Below, piece after piece: positions 13,301-28,300 of a stretch of 64,000 nt of DNA. The translations under genes and the position numbers were made by a program. Below the pieces are notes generated by a model. That model saw only the letters and a program-made list of their open reading frames with translations. It made no database searches and had not been told where the DNA came from. The DNA comes from Cymbidium sinense (lineage: Eukaryota; Streptophyta; Magnoliopsida; Asparagales; Orchidaceae), in the NCBI GenBank assembly GCA_021442155.1, contig CM038216.1, positions 152,793,009 to 152,857,008 of the forward strand, read 5' to 3'. The number at the start of each line of letters is the position of its first letter. The stretch's first letter is position 1.

Positions 13301-16300
13301 AAATAAGACTCATCTTCATTGCATACATTACGGGTGCATGGATGGATCCATAGTGGGGCCACTAGGGCCCATGTCTTCATTGGCCCAGCCTAATATTTAA
13401 TATTTAACTTTGGTGTTTTCTTTTTATAAAACTTTAGCCGCAAACCCCTTCTCCCAGCCAGCTGCCAAATATTAATAGCATCCACATGTGCTATTTGCAC
13501 CAACTTTATTATCCAGCACTTGTTCATTGCTGTTTGATCTGTATATTGGAGAGTGAGTTGTTTAATGAAAGTTCATTATCAAAGGCATAAATGATGGTTA
13601 TATTTTCTCCAACTCACCAAATGCTTAGTTTCTTTATTTCATCTTCTCTTCTCATTTGCTGTTCCTCAATATGTTGTCTCTTTTGAGGATTTGCAGGGAG
13701 GCTTGGGAAGTTCAGTGTTTGAATAGACTAAGTAGGTTTTTTTTCTCATCTCTTCATGGATAAAAATGAGATTCTCTTCCACCCATTTTTCGACTCATTC
13801 ATTTTGCTTTGCATTAGTTGAATTTAAATCCATTATTATATCACTATGAGTTATGCTTTCTGTTTCGGGAGTTTAAAAGAATGGAATTTATACTTCTGAG
13901 AACTTGAGCTATTAGTCTGTTAATATTTTCTTATTTTAGTTTGTGTTGGTATTTCTCTGTTTTATTTGGATTTATTTTGTTTTTTACCCTTTTCTCTTAT
14001 TTTTAGAAGGCATTAATGATAATTTCTTGTTGGAGAATTTATAATAAAATATCACTTCATTATTCTTTGATCCAAACATAGATGAATAAATAAAAGAATT
14101 TATGATTTTTTATTACAAATTATTACCACTCGTAAGATAAAGCTTCATTGTTTTAAATGTTTTTACCACTTCGTGTTTATTTTCATTAGATATAGAGAAA
14201 ACTTCAAAAGTAAGTCCAAGGCAGATATAAATTGAGAGTATTTTTAAAATTGTAATTCATGCATCCGCTAAAAAAATTCCTAGGTTTGCCCCTATGTGAG
14301 TGTTCGGTTTCAGTATTGCTGAAATACTTACATTTCACCTTTCCAATTAACTGGAGCTATTTTGGGGAAGTGGTTAGCTCCAATGTTTCAAAAACTGATC
14401 TAGAGCTCAAGTATTGGAGGCGGCTCTGCGGAATTTATTGGGAAGAACCAGGATGACATTGGACAAGCCCTGTGTAGGTTAAGACACATTTGACATTTGT
14501 AGTGTTATGTTTGTGTATAGTGGATTTGGCATTATGTCTGTTTCATCAGCTTGAGCTTTAGGATGATAGTTTCTAGTGTGAATGGCTAAAAATTGATATT
14601 GTCGAAGAAAAACAGGAAAATAGTTTTTTAGGTTTTTTTTAATTACCTTGAAAAAGTGACTTTGGTCAATGTAATAAACTGTCATCTAGAGTAGGTTATC
14701 AAATACTCAGCCTTGTTAGATTGATCTAATTATCATTAAAATTAATCATCAATAGATTAGATTAAACTTGAAAGTGTGAATTAATATTAAGGTAAGTTAC
14801 AATATGTGAACAAAGTAAAACCAAATCAACTAATATGATGCATTACAATAAATGAATGCTTTCTTGTAGTTCATGAATACACACAAAATAACTTGTTTTG
14901 AGTATGGAATTCGAGTGGATCTTATGTTTGAAATATTGACAATAGTATCTTTTTTTATTGTTATTTGTAATGATATGTGGCATTTATATTGAGTGCTTTG
15001 CTTATACATGGTATGGTATTCATTTTGATAATTTGGATATTTGTATACAGCTAATGTTAATGCTTTGACTTTCATTTTTACTTATATCAGACTTGTTTAT
15101 GATCCATAAACGTAGATGGGCTTCTGTTGCAAGTTATCACTGATTGTGGTGCAAACCAGCCTGCTTCTCATTTTTCAAAAATTGTTGACGGATAGATGCT
15201 TATGCTCTTGTAGTCTATTTTGCAATTATGATTTAATGTTTTCCATGCATAAATTTTTAATCATTGTTTTATTTTGTTATTCTTTTATTTGAAAATTATA
15301 CAATGTTTCACCTTGTCTCAGGTTAATTTGAGTGTTGCCATAATTCCTATGTCACATCTGTTTGGGTGGAACTCTTCCACTGCTGGTCTTGTTCAGTCTT
15401 CATTCTTTTGGGGATATGCCCTGAGTCAATTGCCTGGGGGATGGCTGGCCAAGGTATTTGGTGGAAGGTGGGTTTTAGACTATGTGCAATGGAAGCATTT
15501 GTTAGGTTGAAACATATAATTAACTGAGTGTTACTTTTATGTTTTTGGGTTTATTTTGATTGATATTGGACAATCAGTTACATATTAAGTCATTGATTCA
15601 GAAAGGAACATGTATTAGCTTGACCATAAGTGATAGGTCTCTTATGTAGCTGTTCCATTAATGTAATTCTTATGGAGATAGTATGAAACTAATCAGATAG
15701 TTTCCCCCATATTTTTTGTAATTAGAATAATGCTACTTTTCAAATGTTTGCTACACATTTTTCAACATTTGTAATGGGAAGTTTTTACTTCCCACTTTTT
15801 AAAGTGATAGCTGCAGAAGTTATAGGGATAGAATAGGTCCTTACCTCATTCTATAATATGTAATAACATGCATCATTTTCCATCTGTATGCCCAGATGCG
15901 CCATATTAATAGTTTCAATTCTTATTACATCTAATAGGAAAGAATAACTTTACCTCTTTCAGCATTTGAGTTTACAAGGGGTTGAAATGTAGGGAAGCTA
16001 CTTTCATTTTATGCTGCTTTTTCAAAGGAAAGTGAAGCAATACGACTTTTGAGAAACAGAAAGTTTTGGTTTATGGTTTCCATTAACTGGGTACATATTG
16101 AGACTGTAGTGCATCTGTAGAGCATATGGAATCCCATACCCTCATTTTCCATATCAATCCATTAAGCTTATTAATGTAGAGTACATAATGAACAATGAAA
16201 GTAATTGTAAATAGAAAGAGAAAAAGAAAAAGACACCAAAAATGAGGAATCCTCAGGTTGTTAATGTCTAATCCTTAAGAAATCTTGTTGTCCAATCCTT

Positions 16301-19300
16301 AGTACAAGAAAATTAAGAAGCCAAAATAAGAGATATAGAAAATTTTCTTTGAGCTCATTATGAGTCTGTTTGAGGTAGCTATATATATTTGAAAAAATAG
16401 TGATAGAACTACTAAAAAAATTATTGCCTAAAAAATTATGGTAGGTATTACAATTTTGTTTATTTTAAAAAAGTCATACTGCAGTTTTCTTGCAGTCATT
16501 GCATTTATTTAGGTTAGGTTGAAAAATGTAGTTTTTTTATCAGATTCTTCAAAATGCGTCTAGAATACAGTTTTCAAACAGTACCGCGGTGCTTTTTTGT
16601 ACCGCACCACACCGTTGCCCCAAACGCAGCCTATAACATAAACATCAATCAAAATTAATGAAATTATATATATGAAGGAAATAAAATTCTAATTAGTGAA
16701 GAAACTATCCTTTTACAAAAAATAATAAAAGAATTCTATTTCGTTCAATCAAATGCTGATAGGCTCGCAAGAACCCCTCTTGCTAAGGCATTCCTACACT
16801 AGGCTTGTGAGCATTCTTGCTTGGGTGTGCTTGTAGCTCATAGTGCAATTGTCTTTGCTTTCCATGTTGTCCCCACTATTGCTCTTCATGATCTCTCCTT
16901 ACTTTCATCTTATTATTGTGCATCGATGCCTACTTCTCTTGGCGCCACTGGTAGCTTTGTTGAGACTCTATTTCCATCTCTTTTATCTTTCTTTGGTTAC
17001 CGGGTGCTTCCCTTCACTCTTCATTTTGATGCCAATGCTTTCTAGTGTCAATATTGAAGATTGACCTTCTTGGGGAGGCTCATGTTGTCCATTTCCCATG
17101 ACGGCGTTCATCTCCTTACTTTCAATTTTAACTTTTACCAATTCGGATGTGGCTTGGGATGGTGCTTCAATTAGCCATTCCTTATTTTCTTTTATTAATG
17201 TCATTGTCATTTGTTCATTATGTCTTCCTACTTAACCATGCCATTGTTGCTCCTCTCGCCGAGCTTACTATTTTTACTCATTCTTTTGTTGAAGTTGTTA
17301 TGGCGAAAGGTTCTTTGAAACCAAATCCTTTGGTCAATTTTTTATTTCAGTAAGGCTCGGATACTTCTCAACACAAGCCACTCACTACTTTTCATGGCAT
17401 GCTAGCTCTCAATTTTTCTTATATCATGATTTCCTTTGAAATAATCATGAGCCAGCATAAAACTTGTGAAAAGTGGAGGGTTGCGATAGGCAGTTGACAG
17501 CCTGCGTAAAACTTGTCGAAATAATCATGACATGAATCCTTTAAAACATTGTGTTAATGGGGTGTCCCACAGAACGGCCTCTGTATGACTAAATAGTGAA
17601 AAGTGTGCAGGCCATTGCATGGTGCTCTGCGATGTTAAATAAGCAAGGGTTCTCACATTATGGACGGATGCGGGCAAAGAAGTTAGTCTCTAGAATTAGG
17701 TTAGGAACTTATAGTACTCTTACAAGTAAATTAATGAAATTAATAAGTATTATGGTTCATAGGAAGATAAATATTTTATGTGTTCAAGAAACTAAATGGG
17801 TTGGGGAGAAGGCCAAGAAGATTGATAGTTTAGGTTTTAAACTTTGATATTCAGGTAGAAGCCGAATTAGAAATGGTGTAGGTGTGATTATAGATAAAAG
17901 TTTGAAGGATAATGTTTTCAATATTAATAGATGTGGAGATAGAATTATAGCTTTAAAGATTATTGTTGATACTAAGATTATTAATGTTATAAGTGTTTAT
18001 GCTCTTCAAGTAAGTTTGGATGTAGGCTTAAAATTTTTTTTAAATGAATTAGAAGGATTAATACAAAAGATACCTCTTGAATAAAAAATATTTATTGGAG
18101 GAGATTTAAATGGATATGTTGGTAGAGTGGTAGAAGATTTTAAAAATATTCATGGTGGTTATGGATTTGGAGTGACTAATGAAGAAGGTATGATTATATT
18201 AGATTTTCTTTTTATGATTTTATAGTTTGCTAATCGTTATTTAAGAAAAGAGATGAAGCATATTATTGCTTATAAAATGGATCTAGTAAAATAATGATTG
18301 ATTATTTTTGATAAGAAAAATAGATCGTTTAGATTGTAAAGATTGTAAGGTTATTAAGTGAAAGTTTAAGCGAACATTGTTAGTTTTAGATTTTAAGATG
18401 AAAGATTGGAAGATGAAAAATAATTCAAATTATTGTTCGAAGATTAGATAGGGGCACTTAAAGAACACTAATACAAATATTTTTAAAAGCAAGCTATAAG
18501 AGCTTAGAATTTAGGATGTTCATAAGGAAGCTAATGTTATGTGGAAAAAGTAGCAAGTAAAATTAAGCAAGTTGCAAAAAAAGGTGCTTGGAGAATTAAA
18601 AGTAAAAGCTTTTAATGAAAATAGTTGGTGGTGGAGTTAGAATGTGAAGAAAAAATAAGAAATAAGAAGTATTGTTATAAAATTTAGTTTAAATGTAAAA
18701 ACTTAGAGAATTGGGAAATATATAAAGTAGTATGTATAGATTCTAAGAAAGCAATATATGATGCAAAAAATTTAGCGTTTAATGATTTATATACTAGATT
18801 GAATACTAAAAAAGGTGAAAGATGTATGTATAAGTTAGCCAACCAAAGAGATAAGGGAAGTAAAGATCTAGTTCAAGTGAGGTGTATTAAGGATGAAAAT
18901 CATAAAATATTTTTCTTTGAAAATGATATTGAAAATAGGTGGATGAGATATTTTGATAAACTTTTCAATGAAGGATCTGAAAATATGATTGATTTTAACA
19001 ACCTTAATATCCTAAAAAAATAGAGAATTTTATTTTTATCGTCGTATTAGTAAATTTGAAGTTAGAGAAGCTTTAAAGAAAATGAAATGTGAAAAAATAG
19101 TAGGACCTGATGATATTTCAATAGAAGTGTGAAAATGTTTAGGAAATCAAAGAATTTCTTGGCTTACAAATCTTTTTAATATTATTTTAAAGACTAAAAA
19201 AATGCCAGATGAGTGGAGAAAGAGTTTGTTACTTCCTATATTTAAGAATAAAGGTGATGCACAAGAGTGTGCAAATTGTTGAGGAATTAAGTTAATGTGT

Positions 19301-22300
19301 CATACATTAAAATTATGAGAGAGAGTAATTGAGCTTAGGTTACGATGTGATACAAAAGTTTCTCTGTCAGTTTGATTTCATGCGTAGATCTACTATGGAT
19401 GCTATACATTTGTTAAGAGGTTTGATGGAGAAGTATAGAGAAAGTAATGAGGATCTACATATGATATTTATTGATTTAGGGAAAGCATATGATAAAGTTT
19501 CAAGAGATGTTCTTTGGAGAGTTCTAGAAAAGAAAGGAGCTAATATTGGTTATATTTAAGTCATTAAGGATATGTATACTAGACCTGTTACTTGTGTCCA
19601 AACACATGGAGGATTGACAAAATATTTTCCTATTTCAGTTGGATTACATCAAAGATCAGCTTTAAGCCCTTACCTTTTTGCTTTAATTATGGATGTTCTT
19701 ACTAGGCATTTACAGGAAGATGTACCTTGGTGTATGCTTTTTGTTGATGACATTCATCTTGTTGATAAGACTAGAGAGGAGTCCAAGAGAAACTTGAATT
19801 ATGGAGGTCAACCTTAGAGTCTAAAGGTTTTCGTTTAAGTAGATCTAAAATTGAATATATGAAGTGTAATTTTAGTTGTAGAAGTTCTAGTGGTAGTGTT
19901 GTGACATTGGGTGAACAAGTCATTAAAAAGAGTGAGTGATTCAAATATTTAGATTCTATTGTTCAAAATGATGGTGAAATAGATGGAGATGTTATTAGTA
20001 GAATTCAAGTTGGATGGTTGAAGCGGAGGAATGCATCTGGCTTGTTGTGTGATAGAAAAGTATCGCTTAAACTTAAGGGGAAATTTTATAAGATGGTGGT
20101 AAGACCTGTAATGATTTATGGTGCAAAATGTTGGCCAATAAAAGAGAAGCATAGGAATAAGTGTTGCAGAGATGAGGATGCTCAAGTGGATGAGTGGTTT
20201 TATTCTTAGAGATAAAATGCGAAATGAGTATATTCGGGAAAAAGTTGGAGTAGCTCAGTGGTAGATTATAGAAATTAGATGGTTTGGCCACATAAAAGCG
20301 TCGTCGTACGATGACCGTTAGGAGAGTAAATGCATTATATTTCTTTATGTTAAGAAAGGTAGAGGTACCTAAAAGACTTGGTTAAGATGTATAAAAATGA
20401 CCTTAGTATACTTGAATTAAATGAGAATTTGACACATAAAAGGACACATGATGGAGGAGGATTCATTTAGCCATTACCATTCGGATAAAGGCTTGTTGTT
20501 GTTGTTGTTGTTGTATGGTTTCCTATTTGGCAACATTATTTTCATTCACTTTAATCAATAAATGTCATACCTCACAATGAACCTTTAATCGACGAGGGAC
20601 ATAACAGATGTGGGTAAACTTCAGCAAACTGAATGCAACTCCAACATCTATTCTAGTATCATTTACCTTAGAATAGAATGGCTCATATACTTAGTCACCT
20701 AAATTCACCTAACACCATACATAACATTTATCCAATTTTATAAATTCAGTAAACTTTAATCATTTAATATAAGCGGAAGTAGTCTAAAACATATTCTTTA
20801 ATCATAATTACAAGCATCTAAAAGTAATTAAAATTCTGGATAATAAATATAAGTTTTCATTTGAAAGCATAGCTCAAAACTTTATTTACAATAGTTATCC
20901 TATAAAATATGCTCATAAAAGGGGTCTGAACCTACTCAGCCTCCATTTTATCTTTACCTCTTCCTGTAAAAATGTTTGTAATCATTTAATGAGTCACAAG
21001 AGTCAGCAAGATAAACAAATCTAATACATGATTCATATGTGAAAGAATAAAAATCAATGTGTCAATCATAAATAGCATAACTAGAAACTTGAGTTCATAT
21101 GACAAACAATACTGTAATATTTTAAAAGTTTCAATATTGATTTTATAAAATTTATATATAAGTATAACAATATACTTGCAAAGATACATTAAATGCAACA
21201 TTATTTTTTTCTTCATTTATTTTTTGCAAACTTGTGATTCATTTTAGCTTTGGAAAGTGTCTTGTATGGTTGTTAAGGTTACTGACCTTCATAAATCTAG
21301 CCTAAATATTATTTCATTGAGGAATATTTTATTTCTATACAAGATTCTTTTGCCTTATTTCATTTTATTGAGGACTCTTTTTCCTTATTGGGGTTTGTCT
21401 CACCTGTATAAGTATCATAAATACTATATTGCCAATCTGATTCCCATCATATAATATTTTTAGCTATGCATGTTATATAATCAAACATTTCATAAGCATG
21501 TAATTATTGTTTAAAACTTGTAAATTAATTGTATATGCAAATGAGACATACAAATACCATATACTTACAATCAACAATATAATCCACTAAGTAACATTTA
21601 TATAATCAAAATGCTCAATTTGTAGGATTGTAATAATAAAATTTGTACATGTAATTTGCACGTGATCAAAAACTTTAAAAGTAGATCTCACAACATGTAG
21701 AGGTTTCACCGTATTACTATTATTATGCTATTTCATATATAAATATTAGTGCAAGAAATAAGATGATTTGCTATTTATATTAGAATTTGTAATCTTACCT
21801 AACAGAGGATTTTCCCTTGCTAATTGGGCTGCCTGAACCCTCCTCCTTGCATAGACAATTTTCACATGATTTCTCATAGAACTTTTCTATTTTGGGCTTT
21901 TACCAACTTCTTCTGTTCTCTATATACTCTGAAACCAATTTATTGAAATAAATAATTATAACATTTGCCTAAATTTCTGCAATCATAACTATTTTTCCTG
22001 ACATTTGGTTTACAAAATGTAGGGTTGTTCATGGGCTGATTTCGAGTCAATCTAAGGGTGGCTTGAAATCGGCTTGAATCGATTTCGAGTAGCTTAAAAT
22101 TGGATTGTAAATCAATTTACTCGATTTCAAGCCAGCTCGAATCGATCTAAAATCGATTTTGGTCTAGCTTGTTTTGAGTTTAAGCCAGTTTGAATTGAGA
22201 AATTTTTTAATTTTTTAAGCTCGAAAGCTCATTTTTGAAACTAAAGATGCCAAATATGTTTAAGCTGCCTTTTACGACATATGATAGAAATTGTGGTCAA

Positions 22301-25300
22301 TAACATGAATTTAACATTCAACACCAGCAACAACGACAACATTTATGCAATATCCAATATTGGCTATCATAAATTCATAGAAATGGCCATATCATGAATG
22401 ATCCAACACCGGCAACAACTAAACATAATATATATTTTTTTCCGAGCAACTGAGCAAGCCACCAAGACCATCAAAACAATAGTGATGACATGAATCATGT
22501 GGGATCAGAAAATTATCATCTTTCGATAAAAAGGAAAAGCGTTGTTTAAGTTTGGTGATAATTTAAGCGGATGAATAGTAGATAAGACACTAGGAGATTT
22601 CGTTCGTTTGAGAACTTTTATCTGGATTGAGGTTTCTATAGCGCAAAGCGATAATTAATTATCCCATCGAGAGAGCACTGATTAAGGTTAGTGATGAATC
22701 GTTGAATACAGTATATAATCGGTGAGTGGAGTTTAGACTTATGAAATTTATTATTTTAACTTAAAACTTTTGTGGGGAGCGATGGCGCCCGTCGAGATCC
22801 ATGGATTTAGTCATCATCCATGTGTGGTCCTAGCAGTAGGAGGAGGTAGTCGATGACAGAAGGATCGCTTTTGCACGTAGTTCGTCGTCGTGTCCTTGTA
22901 CTGGAGTTTGTGGGGACAAATATAAGTTTATATAGAACTTTTTGCGTACATTCTACATTTAGCATTTCAAAGCGGTTAAGAACATATTGGCCGTGAAAGT
23001 AATTTAGTGGTGCCATATCAGCGAACCACCGGTCAGGCTCAGGTGCAACATTTTATGTGTGTATGTCAGAAAAACGAAGAGGGAGAGCGTCGCTTACTTT
23101 AGGAATATTTGAGTGTGAAGGTAGTTATGTATTTGGCATTAATCTTTGTGAGCAAAGTTTTCTTAATTTGTCAAGACAAACAATTGCGGAGGGTGAATTA
23201 ATTTTTTATTTTTTTTTATTTTTAGTTTTTAATAATTAATTTCATTTATTTTATTTCCTTTTGTTATTTTCTTTGAATTTTGATCATTTATGATTGATTT
23301 TGATTTGAATATATATGATCATTTATCGTTGAAATCTTAATTATAATTACCTTCTCGATCGTAGAATATCGATTGATAGGCCTTTCTACGTCAGGTTTTC
23401 TAGGAGGATCGGTTAAATTCATCATCAAAGTATAATCCTTAGCCTTTGCTCTAGTTTGACATGAGGATCGGGTTTGGACTTTTCTTCAAGAATTTGAATT
23501 TTAGAAAGTATGTTAGTTGGTTTATCTTGTATTATTATATAGTTCTACCGGATATTATTAATTTGAAATTCTTATAATATCAAATTTTTAGGTTTTGTTA
23601 ACGGTCAAAAAGAGCGGGATTATGTAGTATCGTTCTTTATTTGACTTAGTAATTACTCCGGTCGTATGGATATCTCGTTTGAAAATTGCATGGACATTAA
23701 GATGTCAATGTTGAAGTTTGATGTAATTTTGATTTTGAGTTTTGTTAACGGGACCGGTCAGAAGACAACCGGGAAGCGTAGCATTTGTTCTTTTTTGTTT
23801 TATACCAACAGCGTGTCTATTGTTTGAACACTTCATCTACATCTTTTAAAATGTATGGGCATGGAATGTCTGTTGAAATGTAAGTCTGATTTTTGATTTT
23901 GAGTTTTTTTGTTAGGGACGGTCAAGAAGCAGGGATTATGTTATCGTTCTTTTGTATTTGACATTTATGTATCATAAATGCGTTTTGATATATGGGATTT
24001 TAGGTTTTGTTAACGCTTAGAAGACCGGATGTATAGACCACATACTCATTATCTTTGGAGGTGGATCAGATTAGTATTTCAAGATCTCGTTCCAGCTATA
24101 GATTATATTAGATCGGGTTTGGGACTTTCTTCTTATGGCGCAATTTGAGAGGCGATTAAATTTAGATAGATTTATCTTTAATTGTTTAAAATTTAATTAC
24201 TTAAGATTTGATAGCGTATTAGATTTTTTAGGTTTTGTTACTTCGGTAAAGAAGCAGGGATGTATAGCATGGATCGAATAGTTAAGCAAAAAAACATTCT
24301 TCATAAGGTCATAGATTTCATTTATCTTGCGTATTAAAGGCATTGAATAGAATGAATAACACTTTGTGGCTGAATCATTTTACTTAAGCATTTTAGCATG
24401 GCGCTTCTTGTTGTTTTAAATGATATAGTGACTTATATCTTTAATGCATTGAGTGTCATATTAATAATCGGCTTAAGAGAATTTGACTTTAAGTAAGTAA
24501 TTGTGTATCTTTATGAAGATTAGAAAAGAACTAGCGCGTAGGTAAGCATCTTGTAATTGTTATATAATATGATGAATGAGATAGCGTGAATGTCATATCA
24601 TGTCTTCTTTTCTTCTTTTAAATACTTCTTTTTTATTTATCAAATTTTTTTTCCGTCGTCATAAGGAGCCGGGAGGCCAGACCTTCCAGCAGAAGGCGTT
24701 TGGTAATGTCGTGAGGCGCCGAAAAGTTTATTTCTGCGCGAAAGGCGTTTTAAATATGGCGTTTTCGCTATACGTTAACAAGTGACAATCTTTATCATGC
24801 TGATTTGCGTTCAATTAGCATCTTGAGTTTAGCGTTGGAATATGTGAGCGGTATAAGATAATAAATTTGCATTATGTATATGAAATTAAAGTATAGCGTT
24901 ATATATGACACATTTCAACTCTTTTTTTTTTTTTTGAAAATTTGACCTCGTCATCCCGTAAGAACTGAGACTAAAGCCATTTGAAAGTGCATGGTAGTGT
25001 CGTGAGACACTAGAAAAGTTTATTTCCCTTGAAAGTGCATGGGGATAGCATAATATAGCGGCAGTTTTGAATCCTTATCTCGTCTTTTCAAAGTTTACAA
25101 GCGATCCTCTCACATGAGTTCTGTGAAGGCGAAGCGCCCCTGCAAGAAAGGCGTGCATGAATAGTGTCATGGTGCTTTGATAAATTGTTCCTGTTAATAT
25201 GATCATATGCAAGTATCTGAGAATGAAATCATAGATAATAGCAAATGGTTATAACTACATCTGTTTAATTTCAGTTGAGAGGCATGATATACATATAATT

Positions 25301-28300
25301 CCCTTTATATGAAATAAATTGAATCAAAGTAGCATGAAATTCATGGGAATAACATCATATCTCATCAAGCATAAGCTAATTGATTTTCCAAATAAGAAAG
25401 TTTAGCAAAGCATACTCATCAAATAACATATTAGCTGATTTCCCCTTAGAGAAATGATTTCAGCCAACCATACCCATTACAACAAATTGATTCATTTTCC
25501 TTTAGGTAAAAGGAAATTTCAGCAAGCATCATGCCTTTAGACAATAAAATTTAACAATTTTCCTTTAGATAGAAATATTTTCAACATGCTTATGCCCATT
25601 AAAATAAAAATAATTGATTCCCATAGAAAAGAAATTTTTCAGCAAGCATGGCCTTTAGGCAATGAAATAACAATTTTCCCTTTAGATAGAAATATTTTCA
25701 GCATGCTTATGCCCATTAACAGCAAAATGATTGATTCCCCTTAGAGAAAAGAAATTTTTCAAGCATGCCCTTTACAAACTAACAATTTTCCCTTTAGATA
25801 GAAATATTTTCAAAAGGAAACACATAAGGATCCATAAAAAAACGACAAACAACACAATGTTTGGGCCATACATCATCAGTCATTTTAGTAGGCTATGCAT
25901 CAATAAATCGTGAATAAAAAAATGATATAAAATGAATCTAAAACCACCATAATCGACATAAGACATAGCATGTTTAGCAAAAAACCAATTTCAAAAGCTC
26001 AAATGCATAAAACAAGGGTTAGAGAAAACAACGAGGTGTCGATTTACTAAAGAGAGGGAGAAAGGAGTTTGAGAAAGCCGTCGTCAGGAGTTGAAGGAGA
26101 AGAGAGCTCGTCGTTCTGGAGAAAACGAGTCGTCTTTCTGAGAGCCGCGGAGAATCGAAATCGAAGAAGGCGTTCTGGGGCCGAAGGAAATCGAATCGTC
26201 GCGAAGAGAATCTCAGAATCGAAGAGCGTTCTGAGAGCGACGGAGAATCTAGAAAGCTAAGTCGAAGAAGTCAGGCTTTAACAAAGAAGCGAAGAAACAA
26301 TGAGGAGGATCATGAAATATCTCGTCGAAACCAATCGAAAGAAGCGGCTCTGAGTCGTTCGAGGATCATGAAGAATCTTGGAAGCGTCGTTGAAAATGAA
26401 ACGAAGAAGGATCAGTAAAAAGGAATCTGACAGGCGAGGCAGAGAAGAGCGAGAAGGATCGTGAAAAATAATGAGGTCAACGAGGTTTCGTTCTTTTGAG
26501 CGATCAGCGGGAAGATTTTTTCCTTTCTTTAGGGCTTAGTTGGCACATCTCCATTGGTTGAGTGGGCGGGGATTAGGTAGGCAATTAATCGTGGTTAAGA
26601 ATAAGGATTAATTTAGCATTGTCATTTTAATTGCGATTTTATTACTTTTGACAAACCCGCAATATGGGTGTCAATTTAAGTTGTTTCAGTTGTGCGAGCA
26701 TAATGGCGATCAATTTAGTGATCGAGTCGTTTAAATAATGTCGGCGACGGTGAAGTAAATTGAGTCTAAATTGTGCGTCGCTTAAATTATCGACCCTCGC
26801 GCATATTTTGCCGATTCGGCCGCGGAAGGTGTCGTTTGATAGATTTTAGCGTTTGGCGATGGCGCGCGATTTATTTTCGCGAGCGGTGGTTTAGGCGTCG
26901 TCGAGCTTCGACTTTGATATAATTTCATGATAATTTGATTTTAATTATCCGTCGATCCATTGATTCAAAATTTTACGATTAATTCATTTTAATATTTTCG
27001 GCGCGTTCGGCGTCGAATCGTCGAGTTAAAAGCAATTTGATCGGTTGGATCGATTTAAGGGATTTTAAAATCCACCTTATTTAATTTAATGTAGCACATA
27101 GTTGTAGGTCAATAAATCAACGTGATGCGGCATGGAGCGGGCCGTGTTTGTTGTACACTAGTGACTCTTTCCTCTTTCTTTATTCTTGTCATGCACTCTT
27201 TGTACCCTTGCGTTATTTGAAGAAGTATCTTATCAAATTTGCGCAGGTTGATCCATGTTTATTCACGAATGCGGATTATTCTTTAAATATTCATTTGTTG
27301 TATAACCCTTTCAGGAAAATGTTCCCTTTGGAGGAGATCATCGGGTTTGGCTTACGGCCTACAGAGGATGTCATTTGTCTATGATTGATTCACGACAATG
27401 TGGACATTCTAGATAGACTAGAAGCGATACAACGACATCTTTGAGGGCGATACATTCAAAAACTTCTTCACTTTCGCTCTCCGTTCTTCCAGTTGTTGGA
27501 GAACGTGGAATTTGACAATCCTCGAGTGGGTGACTACTTATCAAGTTAAAATCGTGAATACAATCCATTGGATAGCTTGTTGATCAAGTAAGTCATGGGC
27601 TATGTGAAATTCTTGAACCGGCATGAGATGTTATTGGCCGGCAGGCTTACTTCGACCGTCAATTACAATCGGTTCATTAGAGTGGCAAAACTCATCCATA
27701 GGAAGGATTCGGTCGTGAAGGGTATGTTATCGGGCGATATATCCTCAAGCTCATAAGGATATCCTAAGCGGTTTGGAGTATATAAGGCGGTTTATGCTTC
27801 CATGTTTGATTTCAAAATATCCCTTAGTCATGGATAAGGGGTTTGATTGAGTTACGGGACATTGAAAGTAACACTTGTTGGGTAGGTCACGAAGAATTGA
27901 CCATTACTTTGGCGACTTGCAAGCAATATCGGACTTCTATCATGGCAATCACTTTGAGTGCATTCCTCACAGTGAGCTCTTTTAGCGACCTTCCACGGAC
28001 AAAAAAAGACAAGGTGAGCGATTTTACCTTTAATCATCTGCGTTGCTTACTCATTATCAACGAGACCTACAGTGCTTCCTTCCGCTTCAGCGGGTAAATA
28101 TACTACGACATCACGGATTACTTCTTGAGGAGGGACTTATTACCGTCTCTCATTGCGATCCTTTTGAAGCGGGTATCGTTTGGCGGTCATTGCTCGGAGA
28201 AATTGAGCCATGCTTGCCACATGAACATTTTCCCCCCTCTCACTCTGGTATGGATGAAGATTTATGTTTAGCTGGTTTTTTAGTTACTTGGTTATGCACT

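Larger units (their letters stand above)
17460..20516 (+). mobile_element. RTE-clade LINE (non-LTR retrotransposon), near full length but degenerate
   Basis: This is a non-LTR element in the same direction as the host gene. The 5' part (about 17590-17700) matches the conserved lead-in of plant RTE elements ('GATGTTAAATAAGCAAGGG', 'CTCACATTATGGACGGATG'). The endonuclease follows ([29 protein letters not shown]), then a charged linker, then reverse transcriptase ([44 protein letters not shown]) and a C-terminal domain. It ends in (TTG)n at about 20492-20513, the usual tail of plant RTE LINEs. More than ten stops or frameshifts interrupt the single ORF, so it is inactive. Three shorter copies occur elsewhere in the window. 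Confidence 0.9.
22497..27111 (-). repeat. 3' LTR (left copy) of the giant element
   Basis: It aligns colinearly with 40026-44681. Shared landmarks include 'GTAGATAAGACACTA' near the left end, the start 'TATGAAATTTATTATTTTAA', the subrepeat families at 23590-24270, 24650-25190 and 25440-25815, 'TGTTTGGGCCATACATCATC', and the end 'TTATTTAATTTAATG..AGTTGT.GGTCA'. Differences are concentrated in short indels and replaced blocks. A CCAAT box (ATTGGTTGAGTGGG on +, about 26552) is kept in both copies. The internal edge shows no clear polypurine tract. Confidence 0.8.

Noticed and set aside
16560..16640. GC-rich island as a DNA transposon end
   Set aside because: Ends CCAAACGCAGCC resemble some plant MITE termini, but no matching inverted end or target duplication was found.
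16821..17353. Overlapping 60-75 codon frames in intron 2
   Set aside because: No similarity recognised; overlap on both strands suggests chance.
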